NCBI GenBank assembly: GCA_902826795.1
Contig: CADEGD010000015.1
Span: forward strand, 36,257 to 80,514
Source: an uncultured Acidobacteriota bacterium
GTDB taxonomy: Bacteria > Acidobacteriota > Blastocatellia > Pyrinomonadales > Pyrinomonadaceae
Length of the DNA stretch: 44,258 nt
Direction: 5' to 3'
Each line of letters opens with the position of its first letter. Position 1 is the first letter of the stretch. Below are positions 37,699-44,258 of the stretch, piece by piece. The notes under the pieces are model-generated. The model saw nothing but the letters and a program-made list of their open reading frames with translations, made no database searches and was not told the origin of the DNA. A program made the translations under genes and the position numbers.

Positions 37699-39345
37699 AT
37701 GTCAGGTTCTCGTTTCTTTAAAGGTGTTGGATTATCAGTGTTGGCTTTGTCTATGACGGCGTCCATGGCTGTCGCACAGGGCGGTGATAAGAAAGGCGAC
37801 AAGAAGCCGGCGGAAGACATTAGCGATCGTGCCCGCAATGTTAAGCCCGAGTTGAAAGAGGCTTACAAGCGGTGGCTCAACACCGACGTCGATTACATCA
37901 TCACCAAAGAAGAGAAGCGCGCCTTTCTCGCGCTCCAAACCGACGAAGAGCGTGAGAACTTTATAGAGAATTTCTGGCGCCGCCGTGATCCGAATCCCGA
38001 TACGGAAGAGAACGAATACCGCGAAGAGTATTACGAGCGCATTGCCTACGCTAACCAGCATTACACGTCCGGCATTCCCGGTTGGAAAACCGACCGCGGC
38101 CGCATCTACATCGCGTGGGGCAAGCCTGATTCGGTCGAGTCTCGTCCTTCGGGCGGATCTTACGACCGTCCGAGCTATGAAGGCGGCGGTTCTACTACGA
38201 CCTATCCTTTCGAGATCTGGTTCTATCGCCACCTCGATAACGTGGGCGACGGTATCGAGATCGAATTCGTCGACCCGACCGGAACGGGCGAATACAGGAT
38301 CGCCCGCAACGCAAACGAAAAAGATGCGCTTTTGATGGTTCCCGGTGCCGGCCTGACGACGGCCGAGAGTCTTGGCCTTTCGGACAAGGGCGACCGCATT
38401 TCCGGGTACAACGGTGGTTCCGGAACGAATTTCATGCGCGAGCAGGACACACCTTTCCGCCGGCTCGAGATCATCACGGCGTTGCAGCGTCCGCCGCAAG
38501 TTAAGTTCGGCGATCTTCAAACCATCGCCGGCGGCGATTCGGGCGTACTCGATAACAACCCGCTTCCATTCGACCTTCGCGTCGACTTCTTCCGTCAGTC
38601 GGAAGACCGCGTGATCGCGACGTTTACGGTTCAGGCCGATAACCGCGAGCTCAACTTTAAGGATGTCGGCGGCTTGCAGACCGCGCAGATGAACATCTTC
38701 GGCCGCATCACCGCCGTCTCGGGCAAGCGCTCGGGCATCTTCGAAGATTCGGTCACGACTAACGCAACCACCGAAGAGTTGATCGAACTCAAGGACCGCA
38801 AGAGCGTTTATCAAAAGGCTGTTGCCCTAACGCCGGGAACTTACAAGGTCGATGTCGTTGTGAGAGACGTCGGCACCGGTAACCGCGGAATCGTCAGCCA
38901 AGGCTTCACCGTTCCGCGTTACGACGAGAAAAAGCTTTCAACGTCGACGATGATCCTCGCCGCGAAACTCCGCACCACGACCGAGCGTGATATCGGCAGC
39001 GCTTTCGTAATCGGTGATGCAAAGGTCATCCCGAATCTTTCGGGTAAATATAAGCAGGGCCAAGAGGTCGGCGTTTACATGCAGGTTTACAACGCGGGCA
39101 TCGATCAGACAACACTACGACCGGCGGTCGATGTTGAGTATGTGCTGTTCAAAGACGGCAAGGAAGTGCTCCGACAACCGGAAGATTGGTCCGGCTTGAG
39201 CGATTCGGGCCAGCGCCTAACACTTGCGCGTCTGCTCCCGACCGACCGAATCCCGACCGGTGATTACGAACTCAAAGTGATCACCAAAGACAAAGTTGGC
39301 GGCCAGATCGTTGAGAACAAAGGTAAGTTTACTATCGAGAAATAG
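37699..39345 (+). CDS. Exported GWxTD-domain protein
   Basis: Protein of 548 residues from ATG 37699, preceded by AGGAG at ten bases. A signal peptide is clear (about 1-28, ending MAVAQ). The GWxTD domain (about 50-220) contains YKRWLNTDVDYIITKEEKRAFLAL (split), FWRRRDPNP and the name motif GWKTD at 128-132 with GRIYIAWGKPD. The C-terminal half is beta-rich and could hold immunoglobulin-like folds (LTPGTYKVDVVVRD, GDYELKVITKDK). The family is common in Acidobacteria and Bacteroidetes and has no settled function. It stands alone between its own promoter and terminator, which suggests steady high expression. Confidence 0.87.
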   Translation: MSGSRFFKGVGLSVLALSMTASMAVAQGGDKKGDKKPAEDISDRARNVKPELKEAYKRWLNTDVDYIITKEEKRAFLALQTDEERENFIENFWRRRDPNPDTEENEYREEYYERIAYANQHYTSGIPGWKTDRGRIYIAWGKPDSVESRPSGGSYDRPSYEGGGSTTTYPFEIWFYRHLDNVGDGIEIEFVDPTGTGEYRIARNANEKDALLMVPGAGLTTAESLGLSDKGDRISGYNGGSGTNFMREQDTPFRRLEIITALQRPPQVKFGDLQTIAGGDSGVLDNNPLPFDLRVDFFRQSEDRVIATFTVQADNRELNFKDVGGLQTAQMNIFGRITAVSGKRSGIFEDSVTTNATTEELIELKDRKSVYQKAVALTPGTYKVDVVVRDVGTGNRGIVSQGFTVPRYDEKKLSTSTMILAAKLRTTTERDIGSAFVIGDAKVIPNLSGKYKQGQEVGVYMQVYNAGIDQTTLRPAVDVEYVLFKDGKEVLRQPEDWSGLSDSGQRLTLARLLPTDRIPTGDYELKVITKDKVGGQIVENKGKFTIEK

Positions 39346-39369
39346 ACTTTATTCAATATTTTGCCTGAC

Positions 39370-39398
39370 GGGACGGTCTTCGGGTCGTCCCTTTTTTT
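39370..39398 (+). terminator. Rho-independent terminator after the GWxTD gene
   Basis: GGGACG (39370-39375) and CGTCCC (39386-39391) with a 10-base loop containing TTCG, followed by seven T. Confidence 0.85.
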
Positions 39399-39420
39399 AA
39401 TCCACAAAAATAAGAAAGTC

Positions 39421-39450
39421 TTGACATCCGATAACGCTGCGATGTAACTT
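39421..39450 (+). promoter_or_regulatory. Promoter of the TetR-family gene
   Basis: Perfect TTGACA (39421-39426), 18 bases, TAACTT (39445-39450). The -10 overlaps the left arm of the operator. Transcription would begin near 39457, about seven bases before the ATG. Confidence 0.65.
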
Positions 39451-39462
39451 AACAGTGTTAAG
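39448..39462. promoter_or_regulatory. TetR-type operator 1 (autoregulatory)
   Basis: CTTAACAGTGTTAAG, a perfect 15-base palindrome (7+1+7) covering the -10 and transcription start. The same 13-base core TTAACAGTGTTAA recurs at 40093-40107. Confidence 0.72.
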
Positions 39463-39463
39463 A

Positions 39464-40075
39464 ATGGGGATCACTGAAAGACGAGAGCGGGAAAAAGAGA
39501 ATCTGCGGCAGGAAATACTTGACGCAGCCCGCGAGATCTTTGTAGCCGAAGGTTACGAAGCTCTGTCGATGCGCAAGGTGGCTGAAAAGATCGAATACTC
39601 CCCGACGACTATCTACCTGTATTTCAAAGACAAGACCGAACTGCTTCGCGAGGTGTGTGAAGAGGCGTTTACGAGGCTCGGTGACGCAGTTAGAGATGCG
39701 AAGGAAACTGGCGGATCGCCGCTCGAAGTGCTTCGAAAAGGGCTGTACGCGTACATCGATTTCGGCCTTTCGCATCCGCATCACTACGAGGTGGCGTTCG
39801 TTTCGCCTACCGATAAAGTGATGAAACCGAACGACTACCAGTATGAGGGCTCGGCCGGCCAGCGTGCTTTCGAAATGCTGAGCGTATCGGTCGCCGACTG
39901 CATCGCGGCCGGCTCGATACGTTCTGGTGACGTGGCGACGACCGCCCAAACGATCTGGGCAAGCATCCACGGGGTTACTTCTTTGCTGATAATGCACGAA
40001 GACTTCCCGTTCGTAGAACAGAAAGCCTTGATCGAATCGGTCGTCGAAACGACGGTAAAAGGGCTAAGTACTTAA
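39464..40075 (+). CDS. TetR/AcrR-family regulator of the ABC export operon
   Basis: Repressor of 203 residues from ATG 39464. GTG 39455 is three codons earlier but lies inside the operator and next to the -10, so it is unlikely. The helix-turn-helix is at about 35-60 (MRKVAEKIEYSPTTIYLYFKDK). A C-terminal TetR_C-type domain follows, with HPHHYEVAFVSP and ASIHGVTSLLIMHEDFP. The ligand is unknown. A palindrome sits on its own promoter, and the same palindrome lies before the downstream permease gene, so it should control itself and the exporter. Confidence 0.88.
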   Translation: MGITERREREKENLRQEILDAAREIFVAEGYEALSMRKVAEKIEYSPTTIYLYFKDKTELLREVCEEAFTRLGDAVRDAKETGGSPLEVLRKGLYAYIDFGLSHPHHYEVAFVSPTDKVMKPNDYQYEGSAGQRAFEMLSVSVADCIAAGSIRSGDVATTAQTIWASIHGVTSLLIMHEDFPFVEQKALIESVVETTVKGLST

Positions 40076-40092
40076 ATTTTTTTGCTTCAGCG

Positions 40093-40107
40093 GTTAACAG
40101 TGTTAAC
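40093..40107. promoter_or_regulatory. TetR-type operator 2, before the ABC permease
   Basis: GTTAACAGTGTTAAC, a perfect 15-base palindrome with the same 13-base core as operator 1, 19 bases before ATG 40127. Confidence 0.72.
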
Positions 40108-40126
40108 AGACTGATATGCGGTAACC

Positions 40127-41257
40127 ATGGCGTCGCTTGCTATCAAAAATCTTTTTCACGAGAAGGTTCGGCTGGTTGTTACGCTGACCGGAATCGTTTT
40201 CTCGATCATCCTGACGGCGGTGCAGCTTGGGATCTTCCTCGGATTTATCGACGCATCGACGGATCTGATCGGCAACTCCAGGGCCGATCTTTGGATCGTT
40301 TCGCGCGGCATAACCCACGTCGAACAAGGTGTCGCATTTCCCGAAAGTAAGCTGTACGAAGTTCGGGCTGTTGAGGGAGTCGAATCGGCGCGAAAACATC
40401 TTGTTTCGCTAGGAGCACAGGCGAAGAAGCCGGACGGTTCAGACGAAGGCGTGACAATGGTCGGGTTCGATCTCGATGGCGGAATGGGCGGGCCGTGGAA
40501 TATAACGCAGGGTTCCGTTCAAGACCTCGAACAGCCGGACGCGGTGATGGTCGATGAACTCTACGCCGAAAATAAACTCGGCGTAACTCACATCGGCCAG
40601 GTGATCGAGGTCAACGCGCGTCGAGCACGCGTGGTCGGATTCACCCGCGGCGTGCGCATTTTCACATCGCAGCCGGCGATATTTACTTCGTTCAAGAACG
40701 GTCTGAGCTATCTCAATTTGAAAGAAGATCAGAGCTACTACATCGTCGTCCGAGCCGCTGAAAGCGTCGATCTGCAGGAGTTGAAAACACGTATCGGTGA
40801 AAAGTTGACCGACGTCGAAGTGTTGACTCGAGACGAGCTTGTTTTCCGCCAGGGAGTGTATTGGATATTCGGAACGGGCGCCGGGATCACTGTGCTGGTC
40901 GCCGCCGTCCTGGCGATCATAGTCGGCGTCGTCATCGTCGCTCAAACGATATACGCCGCGACGGTCGATCACATTCGCGAATACGGAACGCTGAAGGCGA
41001 TGGGCGCGACGAACGGATATCTCTACCGGATCATCATCACGCAAGCGGTGCTGAGCGGATTGATCGCCTATGTTATCGGCATCGTGGTTTCGCTCGCTAT
41101 ATCGCGCGTCAGCCTGGAGGGAACGCTCGCGATCATCGTCAACTGGCGATTGGCCGTCGCGCTTTTCCTACTCACGATCGCGATGTGCTGTACCGCTTCG
41201 ATCGTCGCGATCCGGAAGGCGACGAGCATCGACCCGGCGATGGTGTTCAGAGGTTGA
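40127..41257 (+). CDS. ABC transporter permease, FtsX/DevC type
   Basis: Inner-membrane subunit of a MacB/DevC-like exporter, 376 residues. One N-terminal helix (about 17-40), a large extracytoplasmic domain (about 45-245) and three C-terminal helices (about 250-280, 300-325, 340-362) give the FtsX topology. The cytoplasmic loop with YGTLKAMGATNGYL is the coupling region for the ATPase. It is the first gene of a four-gene operon under a TetR operator. The closest named analogue is DevC, whose DevBCA complex exports glycolipids in cyanobacteria; the cargo here is not known. Confidence 0.88.
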   Translation: MASLAIKNLFHEKVRLVVTLTGIVFSIILTAVQLGIFLGFIDASTDLIGNSRADLWIVSRGITHVEQGVAFPESKLYEVRAVEGVESARKHLVSLGAQAKKPDGSDEGVTMVGFDLDGGMGGPWNITQGSVQDLEQPDAVMVDELYAENKLGVTHIGQVIEVNARRARVVGFTRGVRIFTSQPAIFTSFKNGLSYLNLKEDQSYYIVVRAAESVDLQELKTRIGEKLTDVEVLTRDELVFRQGVYWIFGTGAGITVLVAAVLAIIVGVVIVAQTIYAATVDHIREYGTLKAMGATNGYLYRIIITQAVLSGLIAYVIGIVVSLAISRVSLEGTLAIIVNWRLAVALFLLTIAMCCTASIVAIRKATSIDPAMVFRG

Positions 41258-41312
41258 CTTAGAACTTATCACTTTTCATTTATGCCGAAGCGTTCAGACA
41301 GGAAGAAAACGT

Positions 41313-41723
41313 ATGACAAAAGAATCGAAAAAGATGGCGGGAATGTTGTTGATCATTCTGCCGACGGTAATGTTCGGCGGAGTGAGTCTTCTGTCGATGC
41401 TCATTAGCGATCCGACGTACGCGGCAAATCCGCTGCGCCAGGATCTTTGGCGAGCGGGCCATGCGCACGCAGGCGTGTTTCTATTGTTTGCTCTAATTGC
41501 CCTTCGATATGTCGATGAGGCTCGGCTTTCGGATGGGTTGAAATGGTTCGCTCGAACGTCGATCCCGACCGCCGCGATCCTGATCCCGTTCGCGTTCTTC
41601 TTTTCCGTACTGACGCCGGATGCGACGCAGCCAAACGCCCTGATCAATCTCGCATACGTCGGCGCAATAGTCTTGGCGGGAGGAGTGGTAACGCTGGGAA
41701 TCGGATTGCTTCGTGCCAAATAG
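41313..41723 (+). CDS. Small four-helix membrane protein in the ABC operon
   Basis: No family name can be given with certainty. The 136 residues start at ATG 41313 with AGGAAG upstream and form about four membrane segments (12-33, 48-67, 83-102, 112-133). A histidine-rich motif GHAHAGVFLLFALIALRY lies at the start of the second helix, similar to motifs that bind metal or heme in other small membrane proteins. It sits between the permease and ATPase genes of the exporter and should be made with them. An accessory or redox role is inference. Confidence 0.72.
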   Translation: MTKESKKMAGMLLIILPTVMFGGVSLLSMLISDPTYAANPLRQDLWRAGHAHAGVFLLFALIALRYVDEARLSDGLKWFARTSIPTAAILIPFAFFFSVLTPDATQPNALINLAYVGAIVLAGGVVTLGIGLLRAK

Positions 41724-41771
41724 CAGTTCTTGATCTCAGTGCTCTCGGTGAACTCTAGGGTGAAAATCTCT

Positions 41772-42515
41772 ATGAACGCGATCGAGGTAAGAGACCTGGT
41801 GAAGACATACGGCAGCGGCGAGACGGCGGTACACGCGCTCAAGCATATCGATATGGACGTCGCCGAGGGCGAACTGCTGATGCTGATGGGTGCGAGCGGT
41901 TCGGGCAAAACTACGCTCGTTTCTATCATCGGCTGCATTCTTTCGGCGACAAGCGGCAGTTGCAAGATACACGGTGTCGAAACGGTCGGCCTGGCCCAAT
42001 CGCGACTTCCAAAGATCAGGCTCGACAATATTGGATTCATCTTCCAGGCGTTCAATCTTTTCCCGGCGCTCACCGCGCAAGAGAACGTCGAGATAGCGCT
42101 TGACCTGAAGGGCGTGCGGGGCAGCTCGGCGAAAGCGCGTGCGGCGGAACTGCTTGAGCGTGTCGGGCTCGGCGAAAAACTACGGACTTATCCGGCCGAT
42201 CTTTCAGGCGGCCAAAAACAGAGGGTGGCAATAGCCCGTTCGCTTGCCGGCGAGCCGCGCATCATCCTCGCCGACGAACCGACGGCTGCGCTCGATTCGG
42301 TGAGCGGCCGGGTCGTGATGGATCTTCTTCAGGAGCTCGCCCGCGAACAGGGCCGGGCCATCGTCGTCGTAACGCACGACAACCGAATTTTCGATTACGC
42401 CGATCGCATCGTTCACATCGAAGACGGCCGGATAACGAACAGCGTCGCGGGCAACATGCCGATGGAAAACCCGCGCGCCATGCAAGCTTCAACACGGATA
42501 AAGAGGGAATCATGA
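41772..42515 (+). CDS. ABC transporter ATP-binding protein, DevA/MacB/LolD type
   Basis: ATPase of 247 residues from ATG 41772. Walker A GASGSGKT is at 40-47 (K46); the Q-loop (FIFQAFNLFPALTAQENV), signature LSGGQKQR, Walker B ILADEPTAALD and the H-loop VVTHD are complete and in order. LFPALTAQENV and the short length fit the MacB/LolD/DevA branch that pairs with FtsX-type permeases. A GTG at 41760 and an ATG at 41730 are possible but lack family support. Its stop overlaps the start of the membrane fusion gene by four bases. Confidence 0.93.
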   Translation: MNAIEVRDLVKTYGSGETAVHALKHIDMDVAEGELLMLMGASGSGKTTLVSIIGCILSATSGSCKIHGVETVGLAQSRLPKIRLDNIGFIFQAFNLFPALTAQENVEIALDLKGVRGSSAKARAAELLERVGLGEKLRTYPADLSGGQKQRVAIARSLAGEPRIILADEPTAALDSVSGRVVMDLLQELAREQGRAIVVVTHDNRIFDYADRIVHIEDGRITNSVAGNMPMENPRAMQASTRIKRES

Positions 42516-43639
42516 AACGTACCATTTTGCTTTCATCCATCGCGGCCCTTCTGACCGGTATTTCGATCTACTACTTCGTCTTCGCCGGCGATTCGCGGCC
42601 GTCCGAAACCGTTCACGCGGCCGAGCAAAAAACATCCGGTGCATCGGGTATTGTGGCTGCTCCGGGAATCGTTGAAGCTGTGTCGGACGAGATCGAGGTC
42701 GGTGCCGAAGTTCCGGGCAAGCTTCGCGAAGTATCGATAGAGGAAGGCGAGTCAGTGGTGAAAGGCCAGGTCATCGCGACGATCGAAAACGCCGATTATG
42801 CGACCGCGGTTCAAACCGCACGCGCTCAGATCGAAACGCTGCGGTCTGCACAGACCTCGGCCGGGGCGAGAGCGGCGCAGGCCAGAGCCGACCGCGACCG
42901 GATCGCCAACGGGTCGCGAACCGAGGAGCGCCGCGAAGCCCGCTCTGCCTATGAGCAGACTCTACCGACAGTCGAAAACAGCCGACGTGAACTCGAACGC
43001 AGCGAGCGGCTTTATAGAAGCGGAGACGTATCGCGTGAAGAGTATGAACGAGCCCAAACTGCTTACGAAACTTCAAAGAAACAGGCGGCGACGATGCAAG
43101 AGCGGTACAATGTTGTAAACGCTCCGGCACGTCTCGACGACCTCGCCAAAGCGGATGCGGCGGTAGTTCTTGCTGAATCTCAAGTAAACGAATTCGACGC
43201 GCAGATATCTGAGGCAACGGCCCGCGTACGCGAAGCCGAAGCGCGTCTGGACAAAACCGTCATACGCGCGCCTATCGCCGGTGTTATTCTTCGCAAACGT
43301 CTGAAGGTCGGCGAATCGGTGACGCCCGAAAGCATGACGGGCATCGTCACTATCGCCGATACGAGCAGCCTCCGCGTTCGAGTCGATCTGGACGAAACCG
43401 ACGTTGCCAAGATCCGCGAAGGCCAGTCGGCTTACGTGACGGCGGACGCATACGGCGCTCGAAAATTTATGGCACGTGTCGTCAAGATCGGGCAGATCCT
43501 CGGGCGCAAGAATTTCCGGACCGAGCGGCCGACTGAAAAGGTCGATACGAAGATCCTCGAAGTTCTTCTCGAACTCGACGCAAGCGAACGCTTGCCGCTC
43601 GGCCTTCGGGTGGACGCGTTCATCTCAACCGGCGGTTGA
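42512..43639 (+). CDS. HlyD/DevB-family membrane fusion protein
   Basis: Periplasmic adaptor of 375 residues, anchored by an N-terminal helix (about 5-26). The first biotinyl-lipoyl half (VGAEVPGKLREVSIEEGESVVKGQVIATIE, about 67-97) is followed by a long coiled coil (about 100-245, rich in A, E, R and Q). The second lipoyl half (DKTVIRAPIAGVILRKRLKVGE) and a beta-barrel end follow. It would link the ABC permease to an outer-membrane channel of the TolC type, which is not in the window. The gene overlaps the ATPase gene (ATGA) and is the last of the operon. Confidence 0.92.
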   Translation: MKRTILLSSIAALLTGISIYYFVFAGDSRPSETVHAAEQKTSGASGIVAAPGIVEAVSDEIEVGAEVPGKLREVSIEEGESVVKGQVIATIENADYATAVQTARAQIETLRSAQTSAGARAAQARADRDRIANGSRTEERREARSAYEQTLPTVENSRRELERSERLYRSGDVSREEYERAQTAYETSKKQAATMQERYNVVNAPARLDDLAKADAAVVLAESQVNEFDAQISEATARVREAEARLDKTVIRAPIAGVILRKRLKVGESVTPESMTGIVTIADTSSLRVRVDLDETDVAKIREGQSAYVTADAYGARKFMARVVKIGQILGRKNFRTERPTEKVDTKILEVLLELDASERLPLGLRVDAFISTGG

Positions 43640-43674
43640 AACCGACCGGCACGCAGCGACGAAGATAGACGCTT

Positions 43675-44136
43675 ATGGCAGAACACATTCTGACCCGCAC
43701 GCTTGAGCTCGACCTGCCGCGGCCGCAGGTCTTCGACTTTTTTGCCGATGCGGTAAACCTGGAACGAATAACGCCGCCCGAGCTTGGCTTTAACATCGTC
43801 ACGCCGCAGCCGATCGAGATCGAAAAAGGATCGTTGATCGACTACAACTTGAAGCTTCACGGAATCCCCATGTCGTGGCGAACCGAGATCACCGTTTGGG
43901 ATCCGCCGCACGAGTTTGTCGATAAACAGCTTCGCGGGCCTTACTCGCAATGGATCCACCGACACACCTTTACCGAGCTTTCACCCAACCGGACGCTGAT
44001 CGAAGACGAGGTCCGCTACCGCCTTCCGCTCGAACCGCTCGGCGACATCGTCCACTTCATCATCCGCGGCCAGCTCGACTATATCTTCGATTTCCGCCAA
44101 ACCGCCGTCGCCGAACTGCTCTTGAAAACCGCGTGA
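43675..44136 (+). CDS. SRPBCC-family protein
   Basis: START/Bet v1-like fold protein of 153 residues with a hydrophobic ligand cavity. The family pattern is seen as LELDLPRPQVFDFFADAVNLERITPPELGF (about 10-39, split), then MSWRTEITVWDPPHEFVDKQLRGPYSQWIHRHTF, the stretch typical of the cyclase/dehydrase-like and cell-division-inhibitor-like group. It lies 35 bases after the membrane fusion gene and may be in the same transcript, which would fit handling of a lipid or other hydrophobic cargo. That link is inference. Confidence 0.86.
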   Translation: MAEHILTRTLELDLPRPQVFDFFADAVNLERITPPELGFNIVTPQPIEIEKGSLIDYNLKLHGIPMSWRTEITVWDPPHEFVDKQLRGPYSQWIHRHTFTELSPNRTLIEDEVRYRLPLEPLGDIVHFIIRGQLDYIFDFRQTAVAELLLKTA

Positions 44137-44170
44137 CTAACTAGTATTCTCAAGGTTCGCCCAAGATCAC

Positions 44171-44257
44171 GCGGACGTGGCGGAACTGGTAGACGCGCAG
44201 GTCTCAGAAGCCTGTTGCCGCAAGGCAGTGGAAGTTCGATTCTTCTCGTCCGCACCA
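44171..44257 (+). tRNA. tRNA-Leu (anticodon CAG)
   Basis: Class II tRNA. The acceptor stem is GCGGACG (44171-44177) / CGTCCGC (44247-44253). The anticodon stem CAGGT/GCCTG has loop CTCAGAA with anticodon CAG at 44205-44207. A long variable arm TTGCCGCAAGGCAGT is present, the T loop is TTCGATT, the discriminator is A44254, and CCA is encoded at 44255-44257. It ends one base before the window edge. Confidence 0.97.
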
Positions 44258-44258
44258 A

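Noticed and set aside
37735..38814. 359-codon open frame on the minus strand inside the GWxTD gene
   Set aside because: Antisense shadow of a well supported gene; composition is Arg/Val-rich and no domain is visible.
41294..42073. 259-codon minus-strand frame across the exporter genes
   Set aside because: Antisense to the four-helix protein and the ATPase, both supported by motifs.
43468..43480. GGCACGTG inside the membrane fusion gene as a fourth parS-like site
   Set aside because: Only the left half and centre match; the right half differs and it lies in a coding region far from parAB.

Overview
The window is a typical chromosomal segment of a Gram-negative bacterium with moderately high G+C. 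The best guess is an acidobacterium, perhaps class Blastocatellia. This rests on the GWxTD-domain secreted protein, the FHA-GAF-cyclase, DUF5335 and DUF5990 proteins, a Wza-type export protein, a YidC with a large periplasmic domain, and dense intergenic palindromes. The assignment is inference: there is no rRNA in the window. No prophage, CRISPR array or insertion sequence was seen.

Layout. 1-5.2 kb: a cysteine desulfurase cut by the window edge, divergent from an FHA-GAF-adenylate cyclase, then mreB and a convergent recF whose stop codon directly abuts that of mreB. 5.3-9.1 kb: a TlpA-like redoxin, tRNA-Ser(UGA), and a fadR-fadD pair behind a FadR-type operator. 9.1-12.2 kb: divergent polysaccharide export and membrane nucleotide-sugar dehydratase genes. 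12.2-17.2 kb: an aminotransferase, a DUF445 protein bounded by hairpins, small unknown genes and an arylamine N-acetyltransferase. 17.2-20.7 kb: a VapBC module run directly into purM, a transglutaminase-like membrane protein, then purN.

20.7-35 kb holds the gene set usual near a bacterial origin: rpmH, rnpA, yidD, yidC, khpB (jag), mnmE, mnmG, parA and parB. It is interrupted twice. A hydrolase and a second toxin-antitoxin pair lie between khpB and mnmE. A flavin-binding protein, a PilZ protein, an orphan TssB-TssC-like sheath fusion and a secreted protein lie between mnmE and mnmG. 34.9-37.6 kb: selD, a TatA/B gene and tatC. 37.7-44.3 kb: the GWxTD protein, a TetR-controlled DevBCA-like ABC export operon, an SRPBCC protein and tRNA-Leu(CAG).

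Main points. (1) rpmH lies wholly inside the 5' part of rnpA in another frame, and rnpA has no ordinary start codon after rpmH, an arrangement known from Thermus. (2) selD is itself a selenoprotein gene: an in-frame TGA sits at the catalytic position with a SECIS-like hairpin behind it, so a standard gene call would truncate it. (3) Three copies of the palindrome TGTGGCACGTGCCACA lie just before parA and look like a variant parS. The encoded ParB differs from classical ParB at two of the residues linked to DNA specificity. (4) A single protein joins a TssB-like domain to a TssC-like core without the TssC C-terminal region, and no other secretion gene is near it. (5) Two TetR-family regulators each have recognisable operators at their target promoters.
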